Shown here one piece after another: positions 13,510 to 21,631 of a stretch of 30,366 nt of DNA (positions are counted from its first letter, which is position 1; every line of letters starts with the position of its first letter). The stretch spans positions 1 to 30,366 of the forward strand of contig JBGVIJ010000065.1 of NCBI GenBank assembly GCA_045123075.1, read 5' to 3'. A program made the translations under genes and the position numbers. The stretch comes from JAHHUH01 sp045123075 (GTDB taxonomy: Bacteria > Bacillota > Negativicutes > Acidaminococcales > Acidaminococcaceae). The notes under the pieces were generated by a model. The model saw only the letters and a list, made by a program, of their open reading frames with translations, did not search any database and was not told the DNA's origin.

Positions 13510-15021
13510 ATGGCTTTTTATTATGATGAGCCGGCACATACTTTTAGTGAATATCTGTTAGTGCCTGGTTATTCCTCTGAAGAATGCATTCCTACTAATG
13601 TTGATTTGCGTACTCCGTTGGTAAAATTCAAAAAAGGTGAACAATCTGCTATCACCATGAACATCCCCATGGTTTCCGCAATTATGCAATCCGTATCTGG
13701 CGAAAAACTCGCTGTTGCTCTTTCCAAAGAAGGCGGCATTTCCTTTATTTATGGTTCTCAAACTATCGAAGACGAAGCTGCAATGGTTGCTCGTGTTAAA
13801 GGCCATCGCGCAGGTTTCGTAACCAGTGATTCCAATATCCGTCCTGATAGCACTTTGGCTGACATCATTGCTTTGAAAGAACGCACTGGTCACTCCACTG
13901 TTGCAGTTACTTCCGACGGTACCGTTAATGGCAAATTGGAAGGTCTCGTTACTAGCCGTGACTACCGTCCTAGCCGTATGGATCCCAATACCAAAGTTAA
14001 AGAATTTATGACTCCGATTGATAAATTGATTGTTGCTGGCAAAGAAACCACTTTGCAAGAAGCTAACGACATCATTTGGGATCACAAATTGAACACCCTT
14101 CCCATCGTTGATGAAGAAGGCCGTTTGCTTTACATGGTATTCCGTAAAGATTACCTGTCCCACAAAGAATATCCGCTGGAATTGTTGGATGACCAAAAAC
14201 GTCACATCGTAGGCGCTGGTATCAATACCCGCGACTATGCTGAACGTGTACCTGCATTGGTTGATGCTGGTTGCGACGTATTGTGCATCGACTCTTCCGA
14301 AGGCTACAGCGCTTGGCAAAAAATTACTCTTGACTGGATTCGCGAACACTATGGCGACACCGTTAAAGTTGGCGCTGGTAACGTAGTTGACCGTGAAGGC
14401 TTCCGCTTCTTGGCAGAAGCTGGTGCTGACTTCATTAAAGTTGGTATCGGTGGCGGTTCTATCTGCATTACCCGTGAACAAAAAGGTATCGGCCGTGGTC
14501 AAGCAACTGCTTTGATTGAAGTTGCTAAAGCTCGTGACGAATATTTTGAAGAAACCGGCGTTTATGTACCTATCTGCTCTGACGGCGGTATCGTATATGA
14601 CTACCACATGACTTTGGCTCTCGCTTTGGGCGGTGACTTCATGATGCTCGGTCGTTACTTCGCTCGTTTCGACGAAAGCCCGACCAAAAAAGTTAACATC
14701 AACGGCAGCTATATGAAAGAATACTGGGGCGAAGGTTCTGCTCGTGCTCGTAACTGGCAACGTTATGACATGGGTGGCGCTTCCAAACTGTCCTTCGAAG
14801 AAGGCGTTGACTCCTATGTTCCCTATGCAGGCAGCTTGAAAGATAACGTTAACTTGACTTTGAGCAAAGTTCGTTCTACCATGTGCAACTGCGGTGCTTT
14901 GAGCATTCCTGAATTGCAACAAAAAGCTAAAATCACTTTGATTTCCGCTACTTCCTTGGTAGAAGGCGGCGCACATGACGTTGTTGTAAGAGACAACATG
15001 AACAACGATTTCCCCCGTTGA
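13510..15021 (+). CDS. guaB: Inosine-5'-monophosphate dehydrogenase
   Basis: Oxidises IMP to XMP with NAD+, the first step towards GMP. The 503 residues contain a TIM barrel interrupted by a CBS-domain pair (about 95-225), DVLCIDSSEG in the core, and the catalytic loop GIGGGSICITRE with the active-site cysteine at about 319. 'GGIVYDYHMTLALALGGDFMMLGR' follows as the phosphate site. The sequence has the clostridial variant features ('KGIGRGQATALIEVAKARDEY', 'MCNCGAL' near the end) instead of the commoner 'GSICTTR..GVGVPQ' form. The ATG follows AAAAGGAT by nine bases. As last gene of the purine operon it links IMP synthesis directly to the guanylate branch. Confidence 0.95.
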   Translation: MAFYYDEPAHTFSEYLLVPGYSSEECIPTNVDLRTPLVKFKKGEQSAITMNIPMVSAIMQSVSGEKLAVALSKEGGISFIYGSQTIEDEAAMVARVKGHRAGFVTSDSNIRPDSTLADIIALKERTGHSTVAVTSDGTVNGKLEGLVTSRDYRPSRMDPNTKVKEFMTPIDKLIVAGKETTLQEANDIIWDHKLNTLPIVDEEGRLLYMVFRKDYLSHKEYPLELLDDQKRHIVGAGINTRDYAERVPALVDAGCDVLCIDSSEGYSAWQKITLDWIREHYGDTVKVGAGNVVDREGFRFLAEAGADFIKVGIGGGSICITREQKGIGRGQATALIEVAKARDEYFEETGVYVPICSDGGIVYDYHMTLALALGGDFMMLGRYFARFDESPTKKVNINGSYMKEYWGEGSARARNWQRYDMGGASKLSFEEGVDSYVPYAGSLKDNVNLTLSKVRSTMCNCGALSIPELQQKAKITLISATSLVEGGAHDVVVRDNMNNDFPR

Positions 15022-15044
15022 TTAAAAGCTAACCTTTAAAATTA

Positions 15045-15079
15045 ACACCTCGTTACTGAAAAGTAACGAGGTGTTTTTG
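15045..15079 (+). terminator. Purine operon terminator
   Basis: ACACCTCGTTACT (15045-15057) pairs perfectly with AGTAACGAGGTGT (15062-15074) around a four-base loop, followed by a T run. A strong intrinsic terminator. Confidence 0.92.
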
Positions 15080-15089
15080 TGTGCGGAGC

Positions 15090-15174
15090 ATACTTAACAA
15101 AGAGAAAGTTTGTCTTTGGATTTAAGTATCTATGTAAATTTTTAGTATGTATACATAATAAATTGCGTTACAAT
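15090..15174 (+). promoter_or_regulatory. Upstream region of the amino-acid importer: stem-loop and 12-bp palindrome
   Basis: ATACTTAA (15090-15097) and TTAAGTAT (15122-15129) can enclose an inner AAAGA/TCTTT pair. Downstream, TATGTATACATA (15146-15157) is a perfect 12-bp palindrome. It covers the -35 position expected for a TACAAT -10 at 15169-15174 (17-bp spacer), so it could be an operator. The promoter itself is weak by consensus. Confidence 0.35.
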
Positions 15175-15250
15175 ATTGATTTTTTTCGTTCATTATAGTA
15201 AAGTATTAAGTAATTTATTAGGCATTTGCACAAAGAAAGGTGTGTTATTT

Positions 15251-16093
15251 ATGAATTTGAAAAAAATGTTGAAATTTGCTGCTTGTGGCGCTATGGTTGC
15301 AGCTCTCGCTATGACTGCTGGCTGCGGTGGCGGCGAAAAAAAAGCTGACCAAAAAGTTTTGAAAGTTGGTATGGAATGTGCTTACGCTCCTTACAACTGG
15401 TCCCAAACTTCTGCTGAAGGCGGCGCTGTACAAATCGCTGGCTCCAAAGAATTCGCTTATGGCTATGACGTAATGATCGCAAAAAAATTGGCTGATTCCA
15501 TGGGCGCTAAACTCGAAGTACACAAAATTGAATGGGATGGTCTTCCTCCTGCAGTAGTATCCGGCAAAATCGATGCTGCTATCGCTGGTATGTCCATTAC
15601 TGCTAAACGTAAAGAAACCGTTGACTTCACTTTGCCGTACTACTATGCTGACGTAGTTGCTCTCGTTAAAAAAGGCACTCCGCAAGCTGAAGCTAAATCT
15701 GTTGCTGATTTGAAAGGTGCTGTTGCAACTTCTCAAATCAACACCATTTGGTACGACCAAATCGACCAAGTTCCCGAAGTTAAAAAATTGCCTGCAATCG
15801 ACAACGTTCCCGGTATGATCGTTGCTTTGAAATCCGGCAAAGCTAACCTCATCGTAACCGATATCCCGACTGCAAGAGCAGCTGAATTCGCTAACCCCGA
15901 ATTGACCATGCTCACCTTCGCTGAAGGTAAAGGTTTCCAAACTTCTCCGGAAGATGTTGAAATCGGTATCGCAGTTAAAAAAGGCAACAAAGAATTGGTT
16001 GACGCTATGAACAAAGTTCTCGGCAGCATGACTAAAGCTGACCATGACAAAATCATGGCAGAAGCTATCAAAAAACAACCTTTGGCTCAATAA
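15251..16093 (+). CDS. Amino-acid ABC transporter substrate-binding lipoprotein
   Basis: Family 3 (PAO-type) solute-binding protein that captures a polar amino acid for the permease and ATPase encoded next. The ATG at 15251 starts a lipoprotein signal ending MTAGC, with the lipidated cysteine at residue 25 and 'GGGEKKAD' after it. An earlier in-frame ATG at 15176 would place 25 unsuitable residues before the signal and was rejected. Family motifs include 'KVGMECAYAPYNW', 'YGYDVMIAKKLADSMG' and 'GKIDAAIAGMSITAKRKETVDFTLPYY'. The 280-residue length is normal. Substrate specificity cannot be settled by reading. In a diderm the mature protein would be tethered in the periplasm. Confidence 0.93.
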   Translation: MNLKKMLKFAACGAMVAALAMTAGCGGGEKKADQKVLKVGMECAYAPYNWSQTSAEGGAVQIAGSKEFAYGYDVMIAKKLADSMGAKLEVHKIEWDGLPPAVVSGKIDAAIAGMSITAKRKETVDFTLPYYYADVVALVKKGTPQAEAKSVADLKGAVATSQINTIWYDQIDQVPEVKKLPAIDNVPGMIVALKSGKANLIVTDIPTARAAEFANPELTMLTFAEGKGFQTSPEDVEIGIAVKKGNKELVDAMNKVLGSMTKADHDKIMAEAIKKQPLAQ

Positions 16094-16106
16094 TTTAACG
16101 TCAATT

Positions 16107-16132
16107 AGGGCGGCTGATTGCCGCCCTTTTTT
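16107..16132 (+). terminator. Hairpin between binding protein and permease genes
   Basis: GGGCGGC (16108-16114) pairs with GCCGCCC (16120-16126), followed by six T. It has the form of a full intrinsic terminator, yet no promoter is evident before the permease. It is probably leaky and sets a high binding-protein to permease ratio. Confidence 0.85.
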
Positions 16133-16172
16133 CCTATTGTAATTAAGTAACTAAAAGTAAGGAGCATTTAAG

Positions 16173-16970
16173 ATGCCAACAACATTTTTTGGCTGGGTAT
16201 TCTTCTTAATGGAAGAATATGGATCTGTTTTGTTGACAGGTGCCGGCGTAACCTTACTGCTTGCAGTTGTAGGTACCATTCTAGGTTGCCTTATTGGTTT
16301 AGTAGTAGGTATTATTCAAACTATTCCCATGGAAGACAACGATAGTGCTGCTAAAAAAGCTGCTATCAAAGCAATTCAACGTTTGCTTGATGCTTATGTA
16401 GAAATCTTTCGTGGTACTCCGATGATTGTACAAGCTATGGTTGTATACTATGGCGCAATGAGCATGTTCAACATTGATATGTCTCCTATGTTTGCAGGTT
16501 TCTTCGTTGTATCCATTAACACCGGTGCGTATATGGCAGAAACTGTTCGTGGTGGTATTGAATCTGTTGATCCTGGTCAAAAGGAAGCAGCTATCGCTAT
16601 CGGTATGGATCACTTCCAAATTATGTACAACGTAATTCTGCCCCAAGCATTGCGTAACGTAATGCCTCAATTAGGTAACAACCTTATCATCAACATTAAA
16701 GATACTTCCGTATTGAACGTAATTTCCGTAACTGAATTGTACTTTGCGTCCAAATCTGCTGCGGGTGTTTATTACAAATACTTCGAAATCTTCTTCCTGA
16801 CTTGCGTAATCTATTTCATTATGACCTTTACTGCGTCTAGATTCCTCCGTTGGGTTGAAAGTAAAATGGATGGTCCCAAAGACTATCAATTGGTTAACTA
16901 TGATCCTATGGCTGACCCCTGTGGCCATGTGCCCCTGCCTACTAAGAAACAGAAAGGACGTTTTGACTAA
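16173..16970 (+). CDS. Amino-acid ABC transporter permease (HisM/GlnP type)
   Basis: Inner-membrane channel subunit of the polar amino-acid uptake system. The 265 residues include about five membrane segments and the diagnostic EAA coupling loop ('KEAAIAIGMDHFQIMYNVILPQALRNVMP', about residues 135-165) that docks on the ATPase. The 'EIFRGTPMIVQ' motif of the HisMQ family is present. The protein is somewhat longer than the usual 215-230 residues: a charged insertion of about 20 residues near 50-70 follows the first segment, and there is a polar C-terminal tail. GGAG precedes the ATG. The stop overlaps the ATPase start by one base (TAATG). Confidence 0.94.
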   Translation: MPTTFFGWVFFLMEEYGSVLLTGAGVTLLLAVVGTILGCLIGLVVGIIQTIPMEDNDSAAKKAAIKAIQRLLDAYVEIFRGTPMIVQAMVVYYGAMSMFNIDMSPMFAGFFVVSINTGAYMAETVRGGIESVDPGQKEAAIAIGMDHFQIMYNVILPQALRNVMPQLGNNLIINIKDTSVLNVISVTELYFASKSAAGVYYKYFEIFFLTCVIYFIMTFTASRFLRWVESKMDGPKDYQLVNYDPMADPCGHVPLPTKKQKGRFD

Positions 16971-17716
16971 TGGCTGAAGATAGAGAACTTTTAGTGTCCG
17001 TCCATGATCTGAAAAAGGCATTCGGCGAACGTGAAATTTTAAAAGGTATCAGCTTTGATATTTATCGTGGCGATGTAGTTTGCGTTATCGGTCCTTCCGG
17101 TAGTGGTAAATCTACTCTCATTCGTTGCGTAAACTATTTGGAACATCCCACCGGTGGCGATATCTGCTATCGTGGCGAATCCGTAATGAAACATTTTAAA
17201 AAGCTTACTCAGTTCCGTACCAAAGTTGGTATGGTGTTCCAATCCTTTAACTTGTTTAACAATATGACTGTTTTGGAAAACTGCACTGTTGGTCAAATTA
17301 AAGTTTTAGGTAAATCTAAAGAAGAAGCTAAAGAAACTGCTCTTAAATATTTGAAACATGTTGGTATGGATAGTTATGTTAATGCTAAACCCCATCAACT
17401 TTCAGGTGGTCAAAAACAACGTGTTGCCATTGCTCGTGCTTTGGCGTTAGAACCGGAAGTCCTTTTAATGGACGAACCTACTTCTGCACTTGACCCGGAA
17501 ATGGTTGGCGAAGTATTGCGTGTTATTCGTAGCTTGGCAGAAGCTGGCTTTACCATGGTTATTGTAACTCATGAAATGGCTTTTGCTCGTGACGTTTCTA
17601 ATCGAGTAATCTTTATCGACCAAGGTGTCATCGCTGAAGACGATGCTCCGGAAGTTTTGTTCAAGAATCCGAAGAACCCCAGAACTAAGGAATTTTTGGG
17701 GCGTTTTCAACAATAA
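16970..17716 (+). CDS. Amino-acid ABC transporter ATP-binding protein (GlnQ/HisP type)
   Basis: Cytoplasmic ATPase that powers the importer. The 248 residues hold Walker A GPSGSGKST at 41-49, a Q-loop in 'MVFQSFNLFNNMTVLENC', signature LSGGQKQR, Walker B 'VLLMDEPTSALDPEM' and the H-loop in 'IVTHEM'. The 'SFNLFNNMTVLEN' and 'TSALDPE' forms are typical of polar amino-acid importers. Translation is coupled to the permease by a TAATG overlap, with AGAAAGGA upstream. Last gene of the three-gene unit. Confidence 0.96.
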   Translation: MAEDRELLVSVHDLKKAFGEREILKGISFDIYRGDVVCVIGPSGSGKSTLIRCVNYLEHPTGGDICYRGESVMKHFKKLTQFRTKVGMVFQSFNLFNNMTVLENCTVGQIKVLGKSKEEAKETALKYLKHVGMDSYVNAKPHQLSGGQKQRVAIARALALEPEVLLMDEPTSALDPEMVGEVLRVIRSLAEAGFTMVIVTHEMAFARDVSNRVIFIDQGVIAEDDAPEVLFKNPKNPRTKEFLGRFQQ

Positions 17717-17736
17717 GTGAACACAGCAGGATTACA

Positions 17737-17768
17737 AGCCCTAATTGTAGAATTCTACAATTAGGGCT
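17737..17768. terminator. Perfect 32-bp palindrome, probable bidirectional terminator
   Basis: A perfect palindrome of 32 bp centred between 17752 and 17753 (arms begin AGCCCTAATTGTAG and meet at GAATTC). The sequence after it (GTTCTTGTGTTT) is only partly T-rich. It most likely ends the amino-acid transport operon, but could be a DNA-binding site. Confidence 0.65.
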
Positions 17769-17816
17769 GTTCTTGTGTTTAGAGCAAGTTGGTTTACTTA
17801 GAAAAGAGTTGATGTT

Positions 17817-19379
17817 ATGAAAACTTTACGAGTAATTTTATTTCTAATAGCGTTATTGTGTAGTCAAGTAGTTTTTGCTGCACCAAAAGGAACACTTTTA
17901 TACGTACCTCTGGATAATCGACCTGTTTGCCTGTCTTATGCTGTTAAAACTATGGAAGCAGCAGGCTGGGAAGTAAAGACTCCTCCTTTGGAATATATTG
18001 CGGGTGCGGAAAGAGGGGGGGAACCGGACGCTCTCTTTACTTGGTTAGTGGATAATGCTGATGAATCTTTAGCAATGGTAGTTTCTTCTGACGCATTGAT
18101 TTACGGTGGACTTGTAGATTCGCGTACCCATTATATTCCTTTAGATGTATTGCGTGCTCGTGCGGATAGGCTTGTGAAATTGAAAAAAGATTTTCGTAAT
18201 CAACTGGTTTATGTGTTTACGACTATTATGCGCTCGCCGAAGATGAGTTCTGCTCCTGTAGAACCTGCTTATTATAAAGAGTGGGGAGCAAAAATTTTCC
18301 GCTTAGGAGAATTGGAAGACAAGCGAGAAGCAAAAGAGATTGGTCGCCGTGAAATGCGTGAGCTGAAAAAGTTGCGTCAAAATATTCCCCAGGAAATTTT
18401 AACGGATATGTATACTCGCAGGGGAAACAATATCAAAGCTACGGAGCTGCTTTTGCACGGCGTGGAAAGTGGAGATTTTGACTACCTGCTTGTTGGTAGG
18501 GACGATACTGCGGAATTTAGCCAAGCTCATCGTGAAGCGAGAAACTTGGACATTTTGGTGAATGAACTTCCTAAAGAACGTATCCGCTTTTTTGCAGGAG
18601 CAGACCAATTAGGTTTACTCCTTTTAAGTCGTGCTTCTACAAAATTGCAATACGAAATTCCTTTGATACAAGTGGTATATGCTCCCGGCAAGGGTGGAGC
18701 AACCATTCCTGCTTATGAGGATAATACAGTTGCCCAAAGTGCAAGGCAACATATTTATGCTGCAGGTGGTGTGCCCGTTTGGAAATACAAGCGTGCAGAT
18801 TTAGTGCTTGCCATCAACACGCCCAAAGATGGTGTGACTTTAGAAGCAAGCTCTCTAGCAAATGATTATCTTATTACACCTGAAATTGAAAAGTTTACTA
18901 AACTTATAGAATCGATAAGTCATAATGATAAAATTATTGCTGTTGCTGACGTTAAGTATGGTAACGGTGCGGATAATGCTTTGGTTAGCAATTTGTTTGC
19001 CAATGGGTTAGGAGACAAGCTTGCTGCATACGGTGGTTGGAACACTGCAGGTAATACAATAGGTTACGCTTTGGCACAAGGTTTGTTGAGTAAGCATTTT
19101 ACTGAAGAAAGCAGACGAGACCTTTTAACAGTGCGCTATTTAGATGATTGGGGGTATCAGGCTAATGCACGCAAAGATGTGTACCTAAATTTGATATGGC
19201 CTAATCAGTGGAAGAATAGTGGCTTTGATGAAGAAAGACTTGCTACAGTTGAAGCAAGTGTTAAAAACTCTATGCGTTCAGTTGCGAAACCTATGCTTGG
19301 CGGTATAGTGGACGATTACATATTCACTTTACCTTGGCGTAGAATGTTTGAAGTAAACGTTGAAAAAGTTAGTAAGTAA
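17817..19379 (+). CDS. Exported DUF4127 family protein
   Basis: A 520-residue protein I recognise as DUF4127, a family of unknown function. A signal peptide (about 1-21, ending 'VVFAAP') predicts export. Diagnostic family features are 'YVPLDNRPVC' at the mature N-terminus, 'SSDALIYGGLVDSR' around residue 90-105, a 'GRDDTAEFSQAHRE' segment, a 'GADQLGLLLLSR' segment and 'YGGWNTAGNTIGYALAQG' towards the C-terminus. The conserved Asp, Arg and His positions look like those of an enzyme, but no activity is established that I know of. The ATG at 17817 has only a weak purine-rich site upstream. The next gene begins 22 bases after the stop, so the two are probably cotranscribed. Confidence 0.8.
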   Translation: MKTLRVILFLIALLCSQVVFAAPKGTLLYVPLDNRPVCLSYAVKTMEAAGWEVKTPPLEYIAGAERGGEPDALFTWLVDNADESLAMVVSSDALIYGGLVDSRTHYIPLDVLRARADRLVKLKKDFRNQLVYVFTTIMRSPKMSSAPVEPAYYKEWGAKIFRLGELEDKREAKEIGRREMRELKKLRQNIPQEILTDMYTRRGNNIKATELLLHGVESGDFDYLLVGRDDTAEFSQAHREARNLDILVNELPKERIRFFAGADQLGLLLLSRASTKLQYEIPLIQVVYAPGKGGATIPAYEDNTVAQSARQHIYAAGGVPVWKYKRADLVLAINTPKDGVTLEASSLANDYLITPEIEKFTKLIESISHNDKIIAVADVKYGNGADNALVSNLFANGLGDKLAAYGGWNTAGNTIGYALAQGLLSKHFTEESRRDLLTVRYLDDWGYQANARKDVYLNLIWPNQWKNSGFDEERLATVEASVKNSMRSVAKPMLGGIVDDYIFTLPWRRMFEVNVEKVSK

Positions 19380-19401
19380 TTTTAGAATGAGGGGAATTTT
19401 G

Positions 19402-19989
19402 ATGGGTTATAAAATTAGAACAGTTCAGGTAAGTGATGCGCAAGCAACTTTAAAAGTTTATGCTCCGTTCATTACTGATACCTGCATATCTTTTGAATAT
19501 GTTGTGCCTTCCGTGGAAGAGTTTGCAGAAAGGATTGCAAACATTTCTGCGGAGTATCCTTACATTGTTTTAGAGGATGATGGTGAAATTGTAGGCTATG
19601 CTTACGCACACCGTTACTTGGAGCGTGTTGCCTATAGTTGGGATGTGGAAGTTACCATTTATCTTGCACCTAGAGTGCAGGGCAAAGGATTAGGTGTAAT
19701 TTTGTACGGTGCTTTAGAAAAACTGATGAAACTACAAAATATTAAGAACTCGTATTCTTGTATTACCGGTGATAACGTCCATAGTATCGAGATGCATCGC
19801 TCCATGGGCTATGAACTTATTGGTACTTTCCCTAAAGCTGGCTTTAAGCACGACAGATGGCTTGACGTAGTGTGGATGGCAAAGGCTATTGGCGAAAAAG
19901 AAAATGCTCCGTTACCTTTAGTCCTGTTTTCAGAAATGCAAGCAAGTGTCGTAGAAAAAGTGCTTCAAGTTTTTAATGACAAATTTTAA
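19402..19989 (+). CDS. GNAT family N-acetyltransferase (PAT/MnaT-like)
   Basis: A 195-residue acetyltransferase. The ATG at 19402 is eight bases after GAGGGG; in-frame starts further upstream overlap the previous gene and were not used. The GNAT acetyl-CoA loop is 'RVQGKGLGVILYGALE', preceded by the beta-strand 'SWDVEVTIYLAP'. The N-terminus 'DAQATLKVYAPFITDTCISFEYVVPS' and the C-terminal 'MGYELIGTFPKAGFKHDRWLDVVWM' are characteristic of the group containing phosphinothricin and methionine sulfoximine acetyltransferases. Likely substrates are small amino compounds. It is probably cotranscribed with the DUF4127 gene; no functional link is evident. Confidence 0.88.
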   Translation: MGYKIRTVQVSDAQATLKVYAPFITDTCISFEYVVPSVEEFAERIANISAEYPYIVLEDDGEIVGYAYAHRYLERVAYSWDVEVTIYLAPRVQGKGLGVILYGALEKLMKLQNIKNSYSCITGDNVHSIEMHRSMGYELIGTFPKAGFKHDRWLDVVWMAKAIGEKENAPLPLVLFSEMQASVVEKVLQVFNDKF

Positions 19990-20007
19990 ATTTGGAAAAG
20001 GTAGTTA

Positions 20008-20055
20008 TAAAAATAAAAGCTCTGTCTTAAATTTAGATGGAGCTCTTATTTTTAT
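20008..20055. terminator. Terminator after the acetyltransferase gene
   Basis: AATAAAAGCTC (20012-20022) pairs, with one bulge, with GAGCTCTTATT (20040-20050), and T-rich sequence follows. AT-rich lower stem gives terminator character on both strands. Confidence 0.65.
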
Positions 20056-20151
20056 AAGCAAAGGGTCAAAAAAAGTCCCTGCGAGGATTTACAAGTCCCT
20101 TTTATTTTTGGAATGTTTTTCATAAAAATGTTACAGATTTGACGCTTTTTC

Positions 20152-20181
20152 TTGACAGGACTCCCGTTGTCCCTTTAAAAT
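20152..20181 (+). promoter_or_regulatory. Promoter of the carbohydrate-type ABC importer
   Basis: TTGACA (20152-20157), an 18-bp spacer and TAAAAT (20176-20181). The -10 lies inside an inverted repeat, CCCTT (20171-20175) with AAGGG (20182-20186). GTCCCT occurs at 20075, 20095 and 20169, so a repressor binding these repeats is possible. Confidence 0.65.
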
Positions 20182-20240
20182 AAGGGTAGCTTATTTTTAC
20201 GAAATTATTTATTTGTTTTTAAAACAAGGAGGAATAACTC

Positions 20241-21536
20241 ATGAACTTGAAAAAAGTTTTTGCTGCTGGTCTTATCTCTTTGATGGCTACCGGCGCAATC
20301 GTAGGCTGTGGTGGCGGCGAAAAGAAACAAGCTGACGCTGGCAAAAAAGTACAAATCGAATACTGGCACGTTGCTGCTGAAAGCTTCGGCGGTGCTACCG
20401 TTAAAGAATTGGTAAAAGACTTTAACGCTAAAAACCCTGGCATCGAAGTTGTAGAAAAATACAACCCCGATATGTACAAAGGTTTGACCCAAAACTTGCA
20501 AGCAGCTATCGCTTCCGGCAAAAACCCGGACGTAGTTCAAATGGGTTACTCTTTCCTGAACTATGCTGCTGAAAACTTCCAATCCGTAAACTTGAACGAT
20601 GCTTTCGCTAAAGCTGGCGACCCCAACTTCTTGAAAGACAACTTCCTGCCCAACGTATTGGAATTGGCACAAACTGAAGATGGCAAACAAGTAGGCTTGC
20701 CGTACTCCATCTCCGTTCCCGTACTCTACTACAACCCCGAAATTTTCGCAGCTGCTGGTTTGGCAGACGCTCCGAAATCTTGGGCTGAAGTAAAAGCTTA
20801 TGCAAAAATCATCAAAGAAAAAACCGGCAACATGGGTTTCTTCATGCAAGAATATGCTGATAACTGGGCACAACAAGCTATCATCGAATCCAATGGTGGC
20901 GTAATGCTGAAAAAAGTTAACGGCAAAGTTCAAGCTGGTTTCGATACTCCGGAAGCTGCTGAAGCTTTCCAATTGATGGCTGACATGGTTAAAGACGGCA
21001 GCGGCTTGCACGCTACCAACGAAGAAGGCTTCCAAGCTTACCTCTCCGGCAAACTCGGTATGGTTTGCACCACCATTGGTAAACGCGCTAACTTCGAAAA
21101 AACCGCTAAATTCCCCGTTAAAGTTGCATCCTTCCCTGAATTCGAAGGCAAACCGGTTCGCGTTGCTGCAGGCGGTAACTTCTTGATGGTATTCTCCAAA
21201 GATGCTGCTAAAGAAAAAGCTGCTTGTGAATTCATTAAATACTTGCAATCTCCTGAAGCACTCGTTAAATGGTCTACCGGTACTGGTTACCTCCCGCCCC
21301 GTAAAGGCATTGCAGAAGATCCGAAAGGCTTCAAAAAAATGGCTGAAGAAAACAAAAACATTCAAGTTGCATTGTCCTTGATGCCGAAAGCTGTTAAATG
21401 GGCTTCCTTCCCTGGCGCTAACGGTTTGCAAGCTGAACAAATGCTTATCGACGTTCGCGACGTTATCTTGAGTGGTGAAAAACCGGCTGCTGAAGCTTTG
21501 AAAGAAACTGCTAAAAAGGTTAACGAATTGTTGTAA
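20241..21536 (+). CDS. Carbohydrate-type ABC transporter substrate-binding lipoprotein
   Basis: Family 1 solute-binding protein (MalE/UgpB-like), 431 residues. The signal peptide ends in a lipobox with cysteine at 23, followed by GGGEKKQAD, almost the same as the amino-acid binding lipoprotein earlier in the window. The mature start 'QIEYWHVAAESFGG' and the segments 'GKNPDVVQMGYSF', 'GLPYSISVPVLYYNPEIFAAAGL' and 'GNFLMVFSKDAAKEKAACEFIKYLQSPE' are typical of sugar and glycerol-3-phosphate binding proteins. AAGGAGGA precedes the ATG. Substrate is not determined. With the two permeases, ATPase and TIM-barrel gene downstream it forms a complete uptake cassette. Confidence 0.92.
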   Translation: MNLKKVFAAGLISLMATGAIVGCGGGEKKQADAGKKVQIEYWHVAAESFGGATVKELVKDFNAKNPGIEVVEKYNPDMYKGLTQNLQAAIASGKNPDVVQMGYSFLNYAAENFQSVNLNDAFAKAGDPNFLKDNFLPNVLELAQTEDGKQVGLPYSISVPVLYYNPEIFAAAGLADAPKSWAEVKAYAKIIKEKTGNMGFFMQEYADNWAQQAIIESNGGVMLKKVNGKVQAGFDTPEAAEAFQLMADMVKDGSGLHATNEEGFQAYLSGKLGMVCTTIGKRANFEKTAKFPVKVASFPEFEGKPVRVAAGGNFLMVFSKDAAKEKAACEFIKYLQSPEALVKWSTGTGYLPPRKGIAEDPKGFKKMAEENKNIQVALSLMPKAVKWASFPGANGLQAEQMLIDVRDVILSGEKPAAEALKETAKKVNELL

Positions 21537-21547
21537 TTGCATGCTGA

Positions 21548-21578
21548 GGGCTGTCTCTTTAGAGGCAGCCCTTATATG
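21548..21578 (+). terminator. Hairpin between sugar binding-protein and permease genes
   Basis: GGGCTG (21548-21553) pairs with CAGCCC (21566-21571), with inner CTCT/AGAG pairing and a short T-containing tail. It sits at the same place as the hairpin in the amino-acid operon and probably reduces permease expression. Confidence 0.7.
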
Positions 21579-21631
21579 TGTTTTTAAGATACCTTGCAAA
21601 ACTTTGTATTTGTGTGGTTTAAGGAGTATTT

